Below, one piece after another: positions 17,826-26,141 of a stretch of 64,000 nucleotides of DNA. The notes under the pieces are model-generated. The model had not been told where the DNA came from, made no database searches, and saw nothing but the letters and a program-made list of their open reading frames with translations. Made by a program: the position numbers and the translations under genes. Within the stretch, counting starts at the first letter, position 1; every line of letters starts with the position of its first letter. The stretch is taken from NCBI GenBank assembly GCA_947496555.1, contig CANMDH010000016.1:39407-103406 (forward strand), written 5' to 3'. This stretch comes from an uncultured Aquimarina sp. (GTDB lineage: Bacteria; Bacteroidota; Bacteroidia; Flavobacteriales; Flavobacteriaceae).

Positions 17826-20561
17826 CTAAAAATGAATTTTAATTCTTATAGCTTGATTCAAAGAAATATCCTTGTCCTGTTCCATTAATGATTTCACAAA
17901 CTCTGGAGTTACGTTATGGATTTTTAAACTTTGTGCCTGATCAGCTGTAACATTTTTATAGCCAAGATCTTCAAATTTCTTTATAAATTCGGGAGTGATA
18001 TTATGGATTTTGAAAGATACAATCTCATCCAAAGGAAGATCACCAAAACGAGATTTTTTAAATTCTTGAATGTATTCTGGTGTTACATTATGGATTTTTA
18101 ATGACATCAAATCATCGATAGAAAGGTTATTGTACCCTAATTTGGTATAAGCTGAAGCTGTATCAGGAGAAACGTTGTGGATTTTTAAACCAGTTGCATC
18201 GTCCAAAGAAATGTTTTTATATCCTGCTTTCTTAAAGGAATCTATAAATTCTGGAGTTACATTGTGTATTTTTAAGGCTACCACTCTATCTAGTGGAATG
18301 TTATTGTAACCGGCGGCATTATATTTTTTTATAAACTCTGGAGTAACATTATGTATCTTTAAGGAGATAATATCATCGATAGGCACATTTGTATATCCAA
18401 GATCGGCAAAAGCTTTAATAAAATCATCAGGATCCTGTTGTACATTCCTATTTCCTTTTCCAGGGTTGCTCGTAGAACTAGAAGAATACCCCTTTGTTAC
18501 TTGAGCTTGCCCGGGAGTTATATTGTGAATTTTTAACTTAACCGCCTCTTTTAAAGAAAGATTCTTTTGTCCAGCTTTTTTATAGGATTTAATAAGTTCG
18601 GGAGTCACATTGTGTATTTTTAGCTCTTTAGCCTGTCTCAATGTAATATCCGGATATCCTATCTTTTTAAAACTGTTTATGAACTCTGGAGATACATTAT
18701 GAATTTTTAATTCTTTGGCCTCTTTCAATGTAATGTTTTTGTATCCCATTTTTTTGTAGGACTCAATATACTTTGGAGTTACATTGTGAATTTTTAAGTT
18801 TCTTGCATCTTTCACAGATATGTCTGCATATCCTTCTTTCTTAAAAGTTGCAATATAATCAGGAGTCACATTATGAATTTTAAGCTTTACATAATCATTA
18901 AGTGACATATTACCGTACCCACTTTTCTTATAAGAGTTAATAAACTCCTTTGACAGATTATGAATTTTGGCTTTTGTGATTTCTCGTAAAGAAGCTTTGG
19001 ATCCATTTATTTTGTTTATGAATGAGATGTAATTTACATCTACATCAAATAAATTAAGCTTAGCAACTTCTTCCATAGTGTAATTTTGGTATCCTAACCT
19101 TGCAAGTTCTTTACGATACATCTTTAACTTATCTAGCGACAAGGATTTATGAATAATGTCTTCAAAATCATCCTGACTAATAGATAGATTTTCTTTTTTT
19201 AGATAGGCCAAATAGTTGGTGTCAAAGTCGGTTAAAAAGCAATGAGCCAAGTCGTTTTTTTCGACATTCAAACCATAACTTTTTAAAGATGCAATAAAAT
19301 TGGTGTTAGGCGTGAATGTATAACGTCCATCACCGATTTTACCGTCAAACTCACCTACAAAAGTCATCGTTCCTGAGTCGCGGGTAATTTCGAGTTTTTG
19401 TTTATCCCCTGTTGGAAAATTAGCAAAAAAGGAAGGTTCATAACATCTGGTCGTAGACCAGTAATTTCTTCTAAGTGGTTCGGCACTTCTAAACATGATA
19501 CACAATTTTCCACCTCCAACTTCGGCATCCCAAACTCCTTTGGTAAAGTCGCTTGTTGCTTCAGCAGTCTCTTTTAGATTTTCGGAATCTAAGGTCATAT
19601 CAGAAGACGCTTCGTCATGAGCTAGTGATAGTGTTGTATTTGGTTTCACTGGGTTGAAAGAAAATACAGTAAGTGCCAGTACTGGAATAATGATTAGGTA
19701 TTTCCATCCTGATCGAGCTGTCGATTTTTTTGAATTCATCATAAGTATTCGTTTTTTGAGAAATGATTGATTGTAACTTGTCGCCAAGCCTGTAGGCATA
19801 TCTGGGGTTGAGACTTTTAATAGATTCATTTGATACACCTCTTTATCTTCACCAATGGTTAACATACCATCATCGGTAAGATATTCAAGGTTGTTATCAA
19901 TGGCTTTTCTATATAGCCAAGCAAAGGGGTTAAACCATTGTAACATTACCAGTAATTCTACTAATAGCATGTCAATACTATGCTTCCCCTTGATATGCAT
20001 TTGTTCGTGTTTGAGGATTTGTAAATAGGTTTCTGGATTATACTGGCTCGGATTCATGAATATCCAATTCCAAAAGGAGTAGGGGGCATGTTTTTTATTG
20101 GTTTCAATAATTTTATAGTCGTCTACTTCAACAGTAGGGTGCTTTATAATACGATATAGCAAAACACCAAGCTGTATTAAGAAATGGATACCAAAAACCA
20201 GAATACCTAATACATAAATATATATAAGTATAATTTTCCAATCCCACGAAATAGTAGTATTATCAGAAGTAACAGGTGTTGTGCTAGAGATGATAGACTG
20301 ATCCTTTGTAGCAATGGGGTTCTGCGGAATTTCGATATTTGAAGCCGCTGTTTTTGAAGGTTGTTGAATGACCTCCTTGACTGCAACACTTTTGAAGGAA
20401 AGGTTTTCAGGAACTGTTATGAAGGGTAACGAAAAAGATAGTACAATCAGTGATAATAATATCCACCTGTTTAAATGGTAAAAAGTCTCCTTCGAGAGGA
20501 AAAATCTATAAATAATATATGATAGTCCTATTAATGCTGAGCTATGAAAAATATATTCCAT
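17826..20561 (-). CDS. BlaR1/MecR1-like M56 metallopeptidase sensor with C-terminal KIHN repeats
   Basis: A 911-residue membrane protein. The N-terminal part has membrane segments at about 5-20, 32-50, 108-135 and 287-303, and the zinc protease motif HEQMH at 185-189 followed by LLVELLVMLQWFNPFAW, typical of M56 (BlaR1) proteases. Unlike beta-lactam sensors there is no penicillin-binding domain. Residues 340-430 form a beta domain (KGVWDAEV to DGRYTFTPN). From about residue 440 come helical repeats that from residue 532 settle into a 29-residue period starting KIHNVTPEFI. Twelve KIHN motifs are present, with a Ser/Gly/Asn-rich insert after the sixth. Related HNVTP/HGVTP repeats are known in M56 proteins. 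The ATG overlaps the stop of the BlaI gene by one base, so both form a signal-and-repressor pair. The signal sensed is unknown. Confidence 0.9.
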   Translation of the reverse strand: MEYIFHSSALIGLSYIIYRFFLSKETFYHLNRWILLSLIVLSFSLPFITVPENLSFKSVAVKEVIQQPSKTAASNIEIPQNPIATKDQSIISSTTPVTSDNTTISWDWKIILIYIYVLGILVFGIHFLIQLGVLLYRIIKHPTVEVDDYKIIETNKKHAPYSFWNWIFMNPSQYNPETYLQILKHEQMHIKGKHSIDMLLVELLVMLQWFNPFAWLYRKAIDNNLEYLTDDGMLTIGEDKEVYQMNLLKVSTPDMPTGLATSYNQSFLKKRILMMNSKKSTARSGWKYLIIIPVLALTVFSFNPVKPNTTLSLAHDEASSDMTLDSENLKETAEATSDFTKGVWDAEVGGGKLCIMFRSAEPLRRNYWSTTRCYEPSFFANFPTGDKQKLEITRDSGTMTFVGEFDGKIGDGRYTFTPNTNFIASLKSYGLNVEKNDLAHCFLTDFDTNYLAYLKKENLSISQDDFEDIIHKSLSLDKLKMYRKELARLGYQNYTMEEVAKLNLFDVDVNYISFINKINGSKASLREITKAKIHNLSKEFINSYKKSGYGNMSLNDYVKLKIHNVTPDYIATFKKEGYADISVKDARNLKIHNVTPKYIESYKKMGYKNITLKEAKELKIHNVSPEFINSFKKIGYPDITLRQAKELKIHNVTPELIKSYKKAGQKNLSLKEAVKLKIHNITPGQAQVTKGYSSSSTSNPGKGNRNVQQDPDDFIKAFADLGYTNVPIDDIISLKIHNVTPEFIKKYNAAGYNNIPLDRVVALKIHNVTPEFIDSFKKAGYKNISLDDATGLKIHNVSPDTASAYTKLGYNNLSIDDLMSLKIHNVTPEYIQEFKKSRFGDLPLDEIVSFKIHNITPEFIKKFEDLGYKNVTADQAQSLKIHNVTPEFVKSLMEQDKDISLNQAIRIKIHF
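17829..18968 (-). repeat. 87-bp coding repeat array in the M56 sensor
   Basis: Twelve units of 29 codons, each beginning KIHN(V/I/L)(T/S) and ending in a variable (I/L)(S/T/P)(L/V/I)-acidic segment. The units have diverged in nucleotide sequence, so the array is old. A non-repeat insert of about 30 residues lies near 18440-18520. Confidence 0.9.
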
Positions 20562-20920
20562 TACTTTTTGTTTTTTATCAATTGAATGATTTCTTCTAAT
20601 TCTTGAGTGTTGATCTTTTCTTCTTTGGCAAAGAATTTTACCAAAGCCAAAGGTGAGTTGTCAAAATAGTTGTTTACTACTTCACCTATTACTTCTTTTT
20701 GATAGGTATCTTTTGTGATCAATGGATAATATTGAAAGGTATTTCCGTAGGCCACATGATTAATAAATCCTTTTTCCTCTAGGATTTTTACGATAGTAGC
20801 GGTGGTATTATAATGGGGTTTGGGTTCTGGAAGCTCTTCGATGATTTCTTTAATGAAAGCCTTCTCTAGCTTCCATAAGCTTTGCATGATTTGTTCTTCT
20901 CTTTTCGCTAATTTTTGCAT
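20561..20920 (-). CDS. BlaI/MecI/CopY family transcriptional repressor
   Basis: A 119-residue winged-helix repressor of the usual length. MQKLAKREEQIMQSLWKLEKAFIKEIIEELP is the first part of the winged helix, NTTATIVKILEEKGFINHV holds the recognition helix (the family pattern is TTxxTxLxRLxxKGxL), and residues 80-119 form the dimerisation helices. Family members bind palindromic operators as dimers and are inactivated by proteolysis set off by the partner M56 protease, encoded here directly downstream with a 1-bp overlap. A clear promoter with a palindrome at its -33 box lies upstream, which fits autorepression. No beta-lactamase gene is adjacent, so the regulated process is probably not antibiotic resistance. 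Confidence 0.95.
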   Translation of the reverse strand: MQKLAKREEQIMQSLWKLEKAFIKEIIEELPEPKPHYNTTATIVKILEEKGFINHVAYGNTFQYYPLITKDTYQKEVIGEVVNNYFDNSPLALVKFFAKEEKINTQELEEIIQLIKNKK

Positions 20921-20939
20921 TGTATTTAATTTTACAAAA

Positions 20940-20983
20940 CAAACGTACTACGAATATTTTAGTTTTACAACTAATTAATTAGT
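20940..20983 (-). promoter_or_regulatory. Promoter and candidate BlaI operator
   Basis: On the minus strand, TTG (20970-20968) and TACGTTTG (20947-20940) are 20 bases apart, a near-ideal Bacteroidota promoter. The perfect palindrome ACTAATTAATTAGT (20970-20983) abuts the -33 box, and a second, weaker CTAATAAATTAG lies at 20991-21002. Repressor binding here would block polymerase. Confidence 0.65.
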
Positions 20984-21083
20984 AGTTTAACTAATAAATT
21001 AGGATTTGTAATTAAAAGCCTTATGTTTATTGAGCTTTACAAGCTTGTTAAAGTTATGATAAAGTCAACTAATGTGCAGTTGT

Positions 21084-21797
21084 CTAAAAGGACATGCCTA
21101 AGGAAAGAAGAAATACAAACGGGTTTAGATCTACTTCAATTTCTCGCTCTATTTCACCTATAGGAATCCCAATAACACGGGTGTCAGTAGTGGTAGTAGC
21201 TGTGGTAGATACATTTACATATCCAGCCATAAAGGAAGCAAAATATTGATCATAAATTCTATAATTAAGACCTGCAAACCCTCCAATATTGGTCGAAGAT
21301 GAAAGATCGATCTCAGTTTCTCCAAAAAGAGTTTCTTCTAGTTCTGGACTTGATTCTGCATTATAGAAAATAGTATGATTGAGCGCAACTCCAAGATAAG
21401 GTCGAAGGTTTTGCTCGATGGGAGTGAAATAGTAATTGAAAAGTACCGTAGGAGGTAACACTTTTACCGTTCCAACAGATTCTACAAACGAAGCTTCTCC
21501 GGCTCCTTCAATTTTTAAGGTTAGCGGGAGTCCTAGTAATACTTCGATACCTATGTGTTTTCCAAGAAACCTGGTATATGAACCAACAAACCCTGTGGGA
21601 TTATTTACATCAATACGATAGCCAGTAGGAGTTAAGGGACCCTCAAGATCTGTCGTTGAAGTGTTATTAATTAACTTTCCTGCCCCAAGTTTGAAAAGAT
21701 TTTTATGTACTTTATTATTTTCGGATTCTTGGCTAAAAACCAAACCAATTGTCATAAGGAAACCTAGGTAGATAAACCTTCTAAGCAATAGATTCAT
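21084..21797 (-). CDS. OmpW-like outer-membrane beta-barrel protein
   Basis: A 237-residue protein with a signal peptide (cut after about residue 22, VFSQ). The rest alternates polar and hydrophobic residues as in an eight-stranded barrel and ends in Phe (LSLGMSF), the outer-membrane insertion signal. The stretch KVLPPTVLFNYYFTP followed by LRPYLGVALNHTIFYN is characteristic of the OmpW family. The substrate is unknown; OmpW channels are thought to pass small hydrophobic molecules. It stands alone, with no close promoter motif recognised, between the BlaI pair and the PLP enzyme. Confidence 0.85.
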   Translation of the reverse strand: MNLLLRRFIYLGFLMTIGLVFSQESENNKVHKNLFKLGAGKLINNTSTTDLEGPLTPTGYRIDVNNPTGFVGSYTRFLGKHIGIEVLLGLPLTLKIEGAGEASFVESVGTVKVLPPTVLFNYYFTPIEQNLRPYLGVALNHTIFYNAESSPELEETLFGETEIDLSSSTNIGGFAGLNYRIYDQYFASFMAGYVNVSTTATTTTDTRVIGIPIGEIEREIEVDLNPFVFLLSLGMSF

Positions 21798-21871
21798 TTG
21801 TGTGATGAGTTTGTTTAGAAGCTAAACATAGTGTTAATATTTCGAATTAACAACAAAAATCGAACTAATTT

Positions 21872-22819
21872 TTAGTAATAGTTCGAAAATGGAAGACAGT
21901 CTAAATCTACATTTCCACCAGAAAGAATAATGCCTATTTTATGACTTTTGAAACGATTTTTTTCCTTAAGTAAAGCAGCAAAAGGAACTGCGCACGATGG
22001 TTCGATGATAATTTTCATTCGTTCCCAGATTAACCGCATAGCCGCGATGATTTCTTCTTCTTCAACCCGAATGATTTCTGAAACATGTTTTTGTATGATA
22101 GGGAAGTTGATATCTCCTAATTGGGTTTTAAGGCCATCGGCAATCGTATTTGTGGTCGTATTAGTTTCTATCTTACCACTTTGTAATGATCTATAGGCGT
22201 CGTCAACCTCAAAAGGTTCCCCACCGATTACTTTACAGTTGTTACCAAAGTGATGAGCCGCCAGCGCTGTACCGGCAATTAATCCACCACCGCCTACTGG
22301 TGTGAAAATATATGCTAGATCGGGATAATCACTAAGAAGTTCTATAGCAGCCGTTCCTTGTCCCATAATAACATCCAGATCATTAGAAGGGTGTAAAAAG
22401 GTTGCTCCTTTTTCTTGTTGAATTTTTGTAGCCGCCTTTTCTCTTTCTTCAAGAGTAGGAGGGCACTCAATAATCTCTCCATCATAACCCTTTACCGCAT
22501 CTTTCTTGACTTGAGGAGCTGTAGAGGGCATCACAATGTAAGCTTTTACACCTAAACTCTTTGCTGCAAGGGAAAGCGCCTGGGCAAAATTACCTGAAGA
22601 ATGTGTAACGACTCCTTTTGATTGTTGTTCTTTTGATAATTGTAAAATTGCACTAGCAGCTCCTCTCATTTTAAATGCTCCCATTCGCTGAAAGTTTTCA
22701 CATTTAAAAAAGATTTGGGTCCCCGAAAGCTCATTGAGCAAAGTAGATGTCAAAACCGGGGTTCTGTGAATATAATTTTTAATTCGCTTGTGGCAATCTT
22801 CTATAGCTTGCTTGGTCAT
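21872..22819 (-). CDS. PLP-dependent threonine/serine dehydratase-like enzyme
   Basis: A 315-residue fold-type II PLP enzyme when started at the ATG at 22819. A longer frame to 22939 exists, but its extra 40 residues are not family-like and overlap the neighbour. The PLP lysine is Lys50 in FKMRGA. The substrate loop SSGNFAQAL has Phe where most members have His. GGGGLIAG is the phosphate-binding loop. There is no ACT regulatory domain, so it is a catabolic or racemase-type member (threonine dehydratase, serine racemase or hydroxyaspartate ammonia-lyase) rather than biosynthetic IlvA. It lies 40 bp downstream of an AstE-like hydrolase on the same strand and may be part of that operon. The exact substrate cannot be told. 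Confidence 0.88.
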   Translation of the reverse strand: MTKQAIEDCHKRIKNYIHRTPVLTSTLLNELSGTQIFFKCENFQRMGAFKMRGAASAILQLSKEQQSKGVVTHSSGNFAQALSLAAKSLGVKAYIVMPSTAPQVKKDAVKGYDGEIIECPPTLEEREKAATKIQQEKGATFLHPSNDLDVIMGQGTAAIELLSDYPDLAYIFTPVGGGGLIAGTALAAHHFGNNCKVIGGEPFEVDDAYRSLQSGKIETNTTTNTIADGLKTQLGDINFPIIQKHVSEIIRVEEEEIIAAMRLIWERMKIIIEPSCAVPFAALLKEKNRFKSHKIGIILSGGNVDLDCLPFSNYY

Positions 22820-22859
22820 TATCAAAAGGGATATAAAATTATACTCTAAAAGTAAGATT

Positions 22860-24059
22860 TTATATCCAAGAAGAATATTTATAATCTCTTGTTTTTGATG
22901 CAATTTCTCTATTTCTAACTCTGAGATGGGTTCTATCAATTTCTCTACTACGATATCCCAATAGATGAAAGAATTGTTTGGTAAAAAAACGAGCTATCTT
23001 TAGGTTTACGGTTAACGTATTTTTTTGATTAGAACTCCATCTTATACCAGGTAAAAGAGGTAAGATGTGATCAAAACGTATTTTACGTAAAACCGCAGAC
23101 AAATTAAGGAATAGTTTTGGAGTTCTTTTTATTGCGAAAAAACCATCATCTCCCAGGTTTTGATAAAGCGGCATAAATATTTTTCCGTCTCTATCTGATG
23201 TAATTATTTTACCATTACTTTGTGCTAGTGCCTGTCCCTTTTTTATTTTTTGAAAATTTATAAAACCTGGCTTCATTTTAAAACTATCCCCATTCTTAAT
23301 TTCATGACGCCAGTAGATTTCGTAGATATGTTTATATTCTAAAGCATTGTCGAATAATATTTGATAGTATTGCCTATAGTCAATTTGAGTCTTTTCTAAG
23401 CTACCAGCAAAAACAAGGGTTAGATAAATAAAGGCAATATTATTTTGTATAGAGGCAGGGTCATCATGTTGACCAGCTTCAAAACCAAAAGCTACGTACC
23501 CTAATTCATTAATATAACTAAGCAAAGGTCCTGCGAGATATTCTTCAATGCCCAAAATCATTGGTACGGGATATTGTTGGGTAAATTTTCTATTCAACAA
23601 ACTGTCATTTACAGTCAAAAAAGGAACCGTTTTACTTGAAGTGGTATGTAGATCCATAAAATAAAATGGGCCACTTTCATTTTGAAGGATATCCCAAATA
23701 ACTGTATGAAGCTCCACCTGTTCTCCAATATCTTTATTCGCAATTTTTAGTTTACCACTTACAATTTTATCGATACTTTCCTGGGTCCAAAGTCTGTTAA
23801 GATCTTGTTTATCATAACGCTTGTTATTTTCTAACGCCCAAAGATTTCCGGATATAGCATATATATTTCCTCGAATTGGAATTTCCTTGTCTTCAAGCTC
23901 GTCAAAAACTTTTTTCAGCGCAAATACACCTGATGGCTCATTTCCATGTATTCCTCCAATAAAAATTAGTGTTGGACCTGGTTGAGAACCTTTGAGGTGT
24001 TTGATTATTCGTTGTACTTCTAATGATTTATTCAATGCTTTATTATAAATTTTTGTCAT
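22860..24059 (-). CDS. Succinylglutamate desuccinylase/aspartoacylase (AstE/AspA) family zinc hydrolase
   Basis: A 399-residue cytosolic M14-like zinc hydrolase. Metal ligands are seen in GGIHGNEPSG (His and Glu) and MDLHTTSS (His). The catalytic Glu is probably in GFEAGQHDDP. The second half (about 270-399) is a beta domain and a basic tail specific to this subgroup. Family members remove N-acyl groups from amino acids. The start chosen is ATG 24059; ATG 24071 would add MHLI. Either way the gene overlaps the end of the upstream GCS2-CBS gene (24043), which indicates translational coupling and a shared role. A plausible but unproven idea is that it hydrolyses or recycles the product of that ligase. 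Confidence 0.85.
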   Translation of the reverse strand: MTKIYNKALNKSLEVQRIIKHLKGSQPGPTLIFIGGIHGNEPSGVFALKKVFDELEDKEIPIRGNIYAISGNLWALENNKRYDKQDLNRLWTQESIDKIVSGKLKIANKDIGEQVELHTVIWDILQNESGPFYFMDLHTTSSKTVPFLTVNDSLLNRKFTQQYPVPMILGIEEYLAGPLLSYINELGYVAFGFEAGQHDDPASIQNNIAFIYLTLVFAGSLEKTQIDYRQYYQILFDNALEYKHIYEIYWRHEIKNGDSFKMKPGFINFQKIKKGQALAQSNGKIITSDRDGKIFMPLYQNLGDDGFFAIKRTPKLFLNLSAVLRKIRFDHILPLLPGIRWSSNQKNTLTVNLKIARFFTKQFFHLLGYRSREIDRTHLRVRNREIASKTRDYKYSSWI

Positions 24060-25920
24060 TATCAAATGCAATTACATCCTTAATAGTAATGATTCCCACG
24101 AGTTCTTCTTTTTGTACAACTGGAAGGCAACCTATTTCATTTTGTTTCATGATTTTTATAGCTTCTTTTATTGAAGTTTTGGTAGATACCGTTATAACAT
24201 TTTTTTCCATAATATCAGAAACAATAAGTTCGTCTTCATGCACTTTCTGATTTTGAACTTTCTTTACATGAGTCCAGGTTAACAATCCACATAATCTACC
24301 AGGTTTACTTTCTACAGGGACATGGTGTATGTTTTTCCATTTCATAATATTGGTTGCAAGATTGGCCAAATCGTATTCAGCTACTGTAAATAATTGGGTA
24401 GACATGATATGACCAACTAATGAAGCGTATTTATCTGTTTTAGGTACATTTTTAAGCATAGGCCATTTATGAGCAGGAGCTCCATTTTGCTGATTTTCAT
24501 GAATAGTTTTGGTAAGAGTTCGTAAAGCATCGTATTCTTTCATGCTTTTCCGCAGAAATCGATAGCTTTTGACATTCCATTTAGAAGGGGTTATACCTTT
24601 AGCCCGATTTTCAATAATTTCTAATAATCGTTCTCTATCATTTTTATCTACACCGGCTTTTTCTAATCCTGAATAGGCTAATGGTAAAAGTTCTTTTATA
24701 ATTAAATCCTGAACCGAAATAGCACTTTCCATCCATTCTAAAATTGCATCTTTACCCATGCGAGCAGCTTTTATGAAATTAGCTTTTACATCTCTAAAAT
24801 CCATGCAATCAGGCATTTGATCATATTTTGCAGGACGCCCGATCATCACACCGGCCCAGAAAGCAAAATTGGCAACTTCGTCAATAATGGTTGGTCCAGA
24901 AGGAATATAACGATTCTCAATCCTAACATGGGGTTTTCCTCCTCCAACACCATAACATGGTCGGTTCCAACGATATACCGTGCCATTATGCAAATTAAGA
25001 GCTTGCAGTTTAGGGATATTTCCTTTTTTGAGTTCAGAAAGAGAATTAGCGGCAATATCGCGGGATATCATTACTTTATGCTCTGCAATATCATTTTTGA
25101 AAATTTGGGCTACCGATCCATATGCCCAATGATTACTGAAGCTTACTCTTGCCCTTCGATCTTTCAAGGCGTGGGATGCACCTCGTATATCCAGACTTTG
25201 TCTGAACAATGCGATCCGGGTTTCACTCCATAACTCTCTTCCAAATAACAAAGGAGAATTGGTACATATTCCCAGTATTGGTCCCGATACAGCTTGTGCC
25301 CAATTATAACTTGATATAAAATCTTGAGGGGGTACTTGTAAATGCATTTGAAAACTGGTATTACAAGCTTCAAAAAGTACAGATTCGTGATGTATACTTA
25401 ATTCATCTACCCCTCGTATATGAAGTTCGAAATCGGTACCTCTTTGTGACCTTAGCATGGTGTTAAGAGCCGAATATCGAGGGTTTGGGGTCATGTACTC
25501 TATTTCTAGATGCCGTTTTCTAATGGTTGGTAGAATTCCTGTTAATAGAATTTTAGTTTCGCGATCAGCACCCGTTTTTTTTGCTTTGTTCAATAAACGA
25601 GTTATTTCACTCTCCATTTTCGAAAAACAATCTTTCTTTAATTCTAATGGGTCTAGGTTAATCTCCAGGTTATATTTTGCCAATTCTGTAGTAAAATGAG
25701 GATCATTAATGGCTTTTAGTATCTCCATAGCATTATTTGCTGGCCTCCAGTTTCGATCAACTAAACAGAATTCTTGTTCTGCTCCAATACGAACAATATC
25801 ATCTTCTATCAAGTTCTGCTCGAGCATGATTTCGAGTGCCTTGATATCGTCTAGTAAATGTTTTATAAATTCGGCCCTGTTTTTTTGATCAATACTACTA
25901 TGTACATTGTGTTCTCCCAT
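24043..25920 (-). CDS. Glutamate-cysteine ligase-like (GCS2 family) protein fused to tandem CBS domains
   Basis: A 625-residue protein. Residues about 40-370 resemble the GCS2 carboxylate-amine ligase family: GAEQEFCLVD is the ATP/Mg site, followed by LEINLDPLELKKD, EACNTSFQMHLQVP and HVRIENRYIPSGPT. GCS2 proteins join an amino acid to the gamma-carboxylate of glutamate or act on similar substrates. After a helical linker, residues about 505-625 form a pair of CBS domains (ending IGCLPVVQKEELVGIITIKDVIAF), which usually bind adenine nucleotides and act as energy sensors. A ligase carrying its own CBS module suggests allosteric control. The gene overlaps the AstE-like hydrolase downstream. The true substrate is unknown; glutathione synthesis is only one option. 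Confidence 0.85.
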   Translation of the reverse strand: MGEHNVHSSIDQKNRAEFIKHLLDDIKALEIMLEQNLIEDDIVRIGAEQEFCLVDRNWRPANNAMEILKAINDPHFTTELAKYNLEINLDPLELKKDCFSKMESEITRLLNKAKKTGADRETKILLTGILPTIRKRHLEIEYMTPNPRYSALNTMLRSQRGTDFELHIRGVDELSIHHESVLFEACNTSFQMHLQVPPQDFISSYNWAQAVSGPILGICTNSPLLFGRELWSETRIALFRQSLDIRGASHALKDRRARVSFSNHWAYGSVAQIFKNDIAEHKVMISRDIAANSLSELKKGNIPKLQALNLHNGTVYRWNRPCYGVGGGKPHVRIENRYIPSGPTIIDEVANFAFWAGVMIGRPAKYDQMPDCMDFRDVKANFIKAARMGKDAILEWMESAISVQDLIIKELLPLAYSGLEKAGVDKNDRERLLEIIENRAKGITPSKWNVKSYRFLRKSMKEYDALRTLTKTIHENQQNGAPAHKWPMLKNVPKTDKYASLVGHIMSTQLFTVAEYDLANLATNIMKWKNIHHVPVESKPGRLCGLLTWTHVKKVQNQKVHEDELIVSDIMEKNVITVSTKTSIKEAIKIMKQNEIGCLPVVQKEELVGIITIKDVIAFDNDKNL

Positions 25921-26141
25921 GTTCTAATGATTATGTTACACGGCTATTACTTTTCAATTCTATGTCGACAATTTTGATTGAAAAAGATCGTATTTAACCG
26001 CATTATGGTATCATAACCCTAAAACTATGTATTCATAACATTAAAAAATATGCTATTTGTCATATTTATTCTTTTTTTTATGATTAATAGGAAAAACGAA
26101 TTTTAAGAATAGTAGTAATAGGAGATTAAGAAAATAAAGAC
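25921..26141. other. AT-rich spacer with no recognised feature
   Basis: This 221-bp gap precedes the GCS2-CBS gene and must hold its promoter. No clean TTG/TAnnTTTG pair, hairpin or ORF was seen. Confidence 0.4.

Noticed and set aside
17829-18968. Regular 87-bp repeats that could suggest a CRISPR array
   Set aside because: The repeats lie in frame in a protein, have diverged and have no unique spacers of constant length. No cas gene is present.
17826-20920. A beta-lactam resistance locus (BlaI/BlaR1)
   Set aside because: The sensor lacks a penicillin-binding domain and no beta-lactamase gene is nearby. BlaI/M56 pairs in Bacteroidota are common without resistance.
22820-22939. Longer start for the PLP dehydratase
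   Set aside because: The extra 40 residues overlap the neighbouring hydrolase gene and do not belong to the fold. The ATG at 22819 gives the usual N-terminus.
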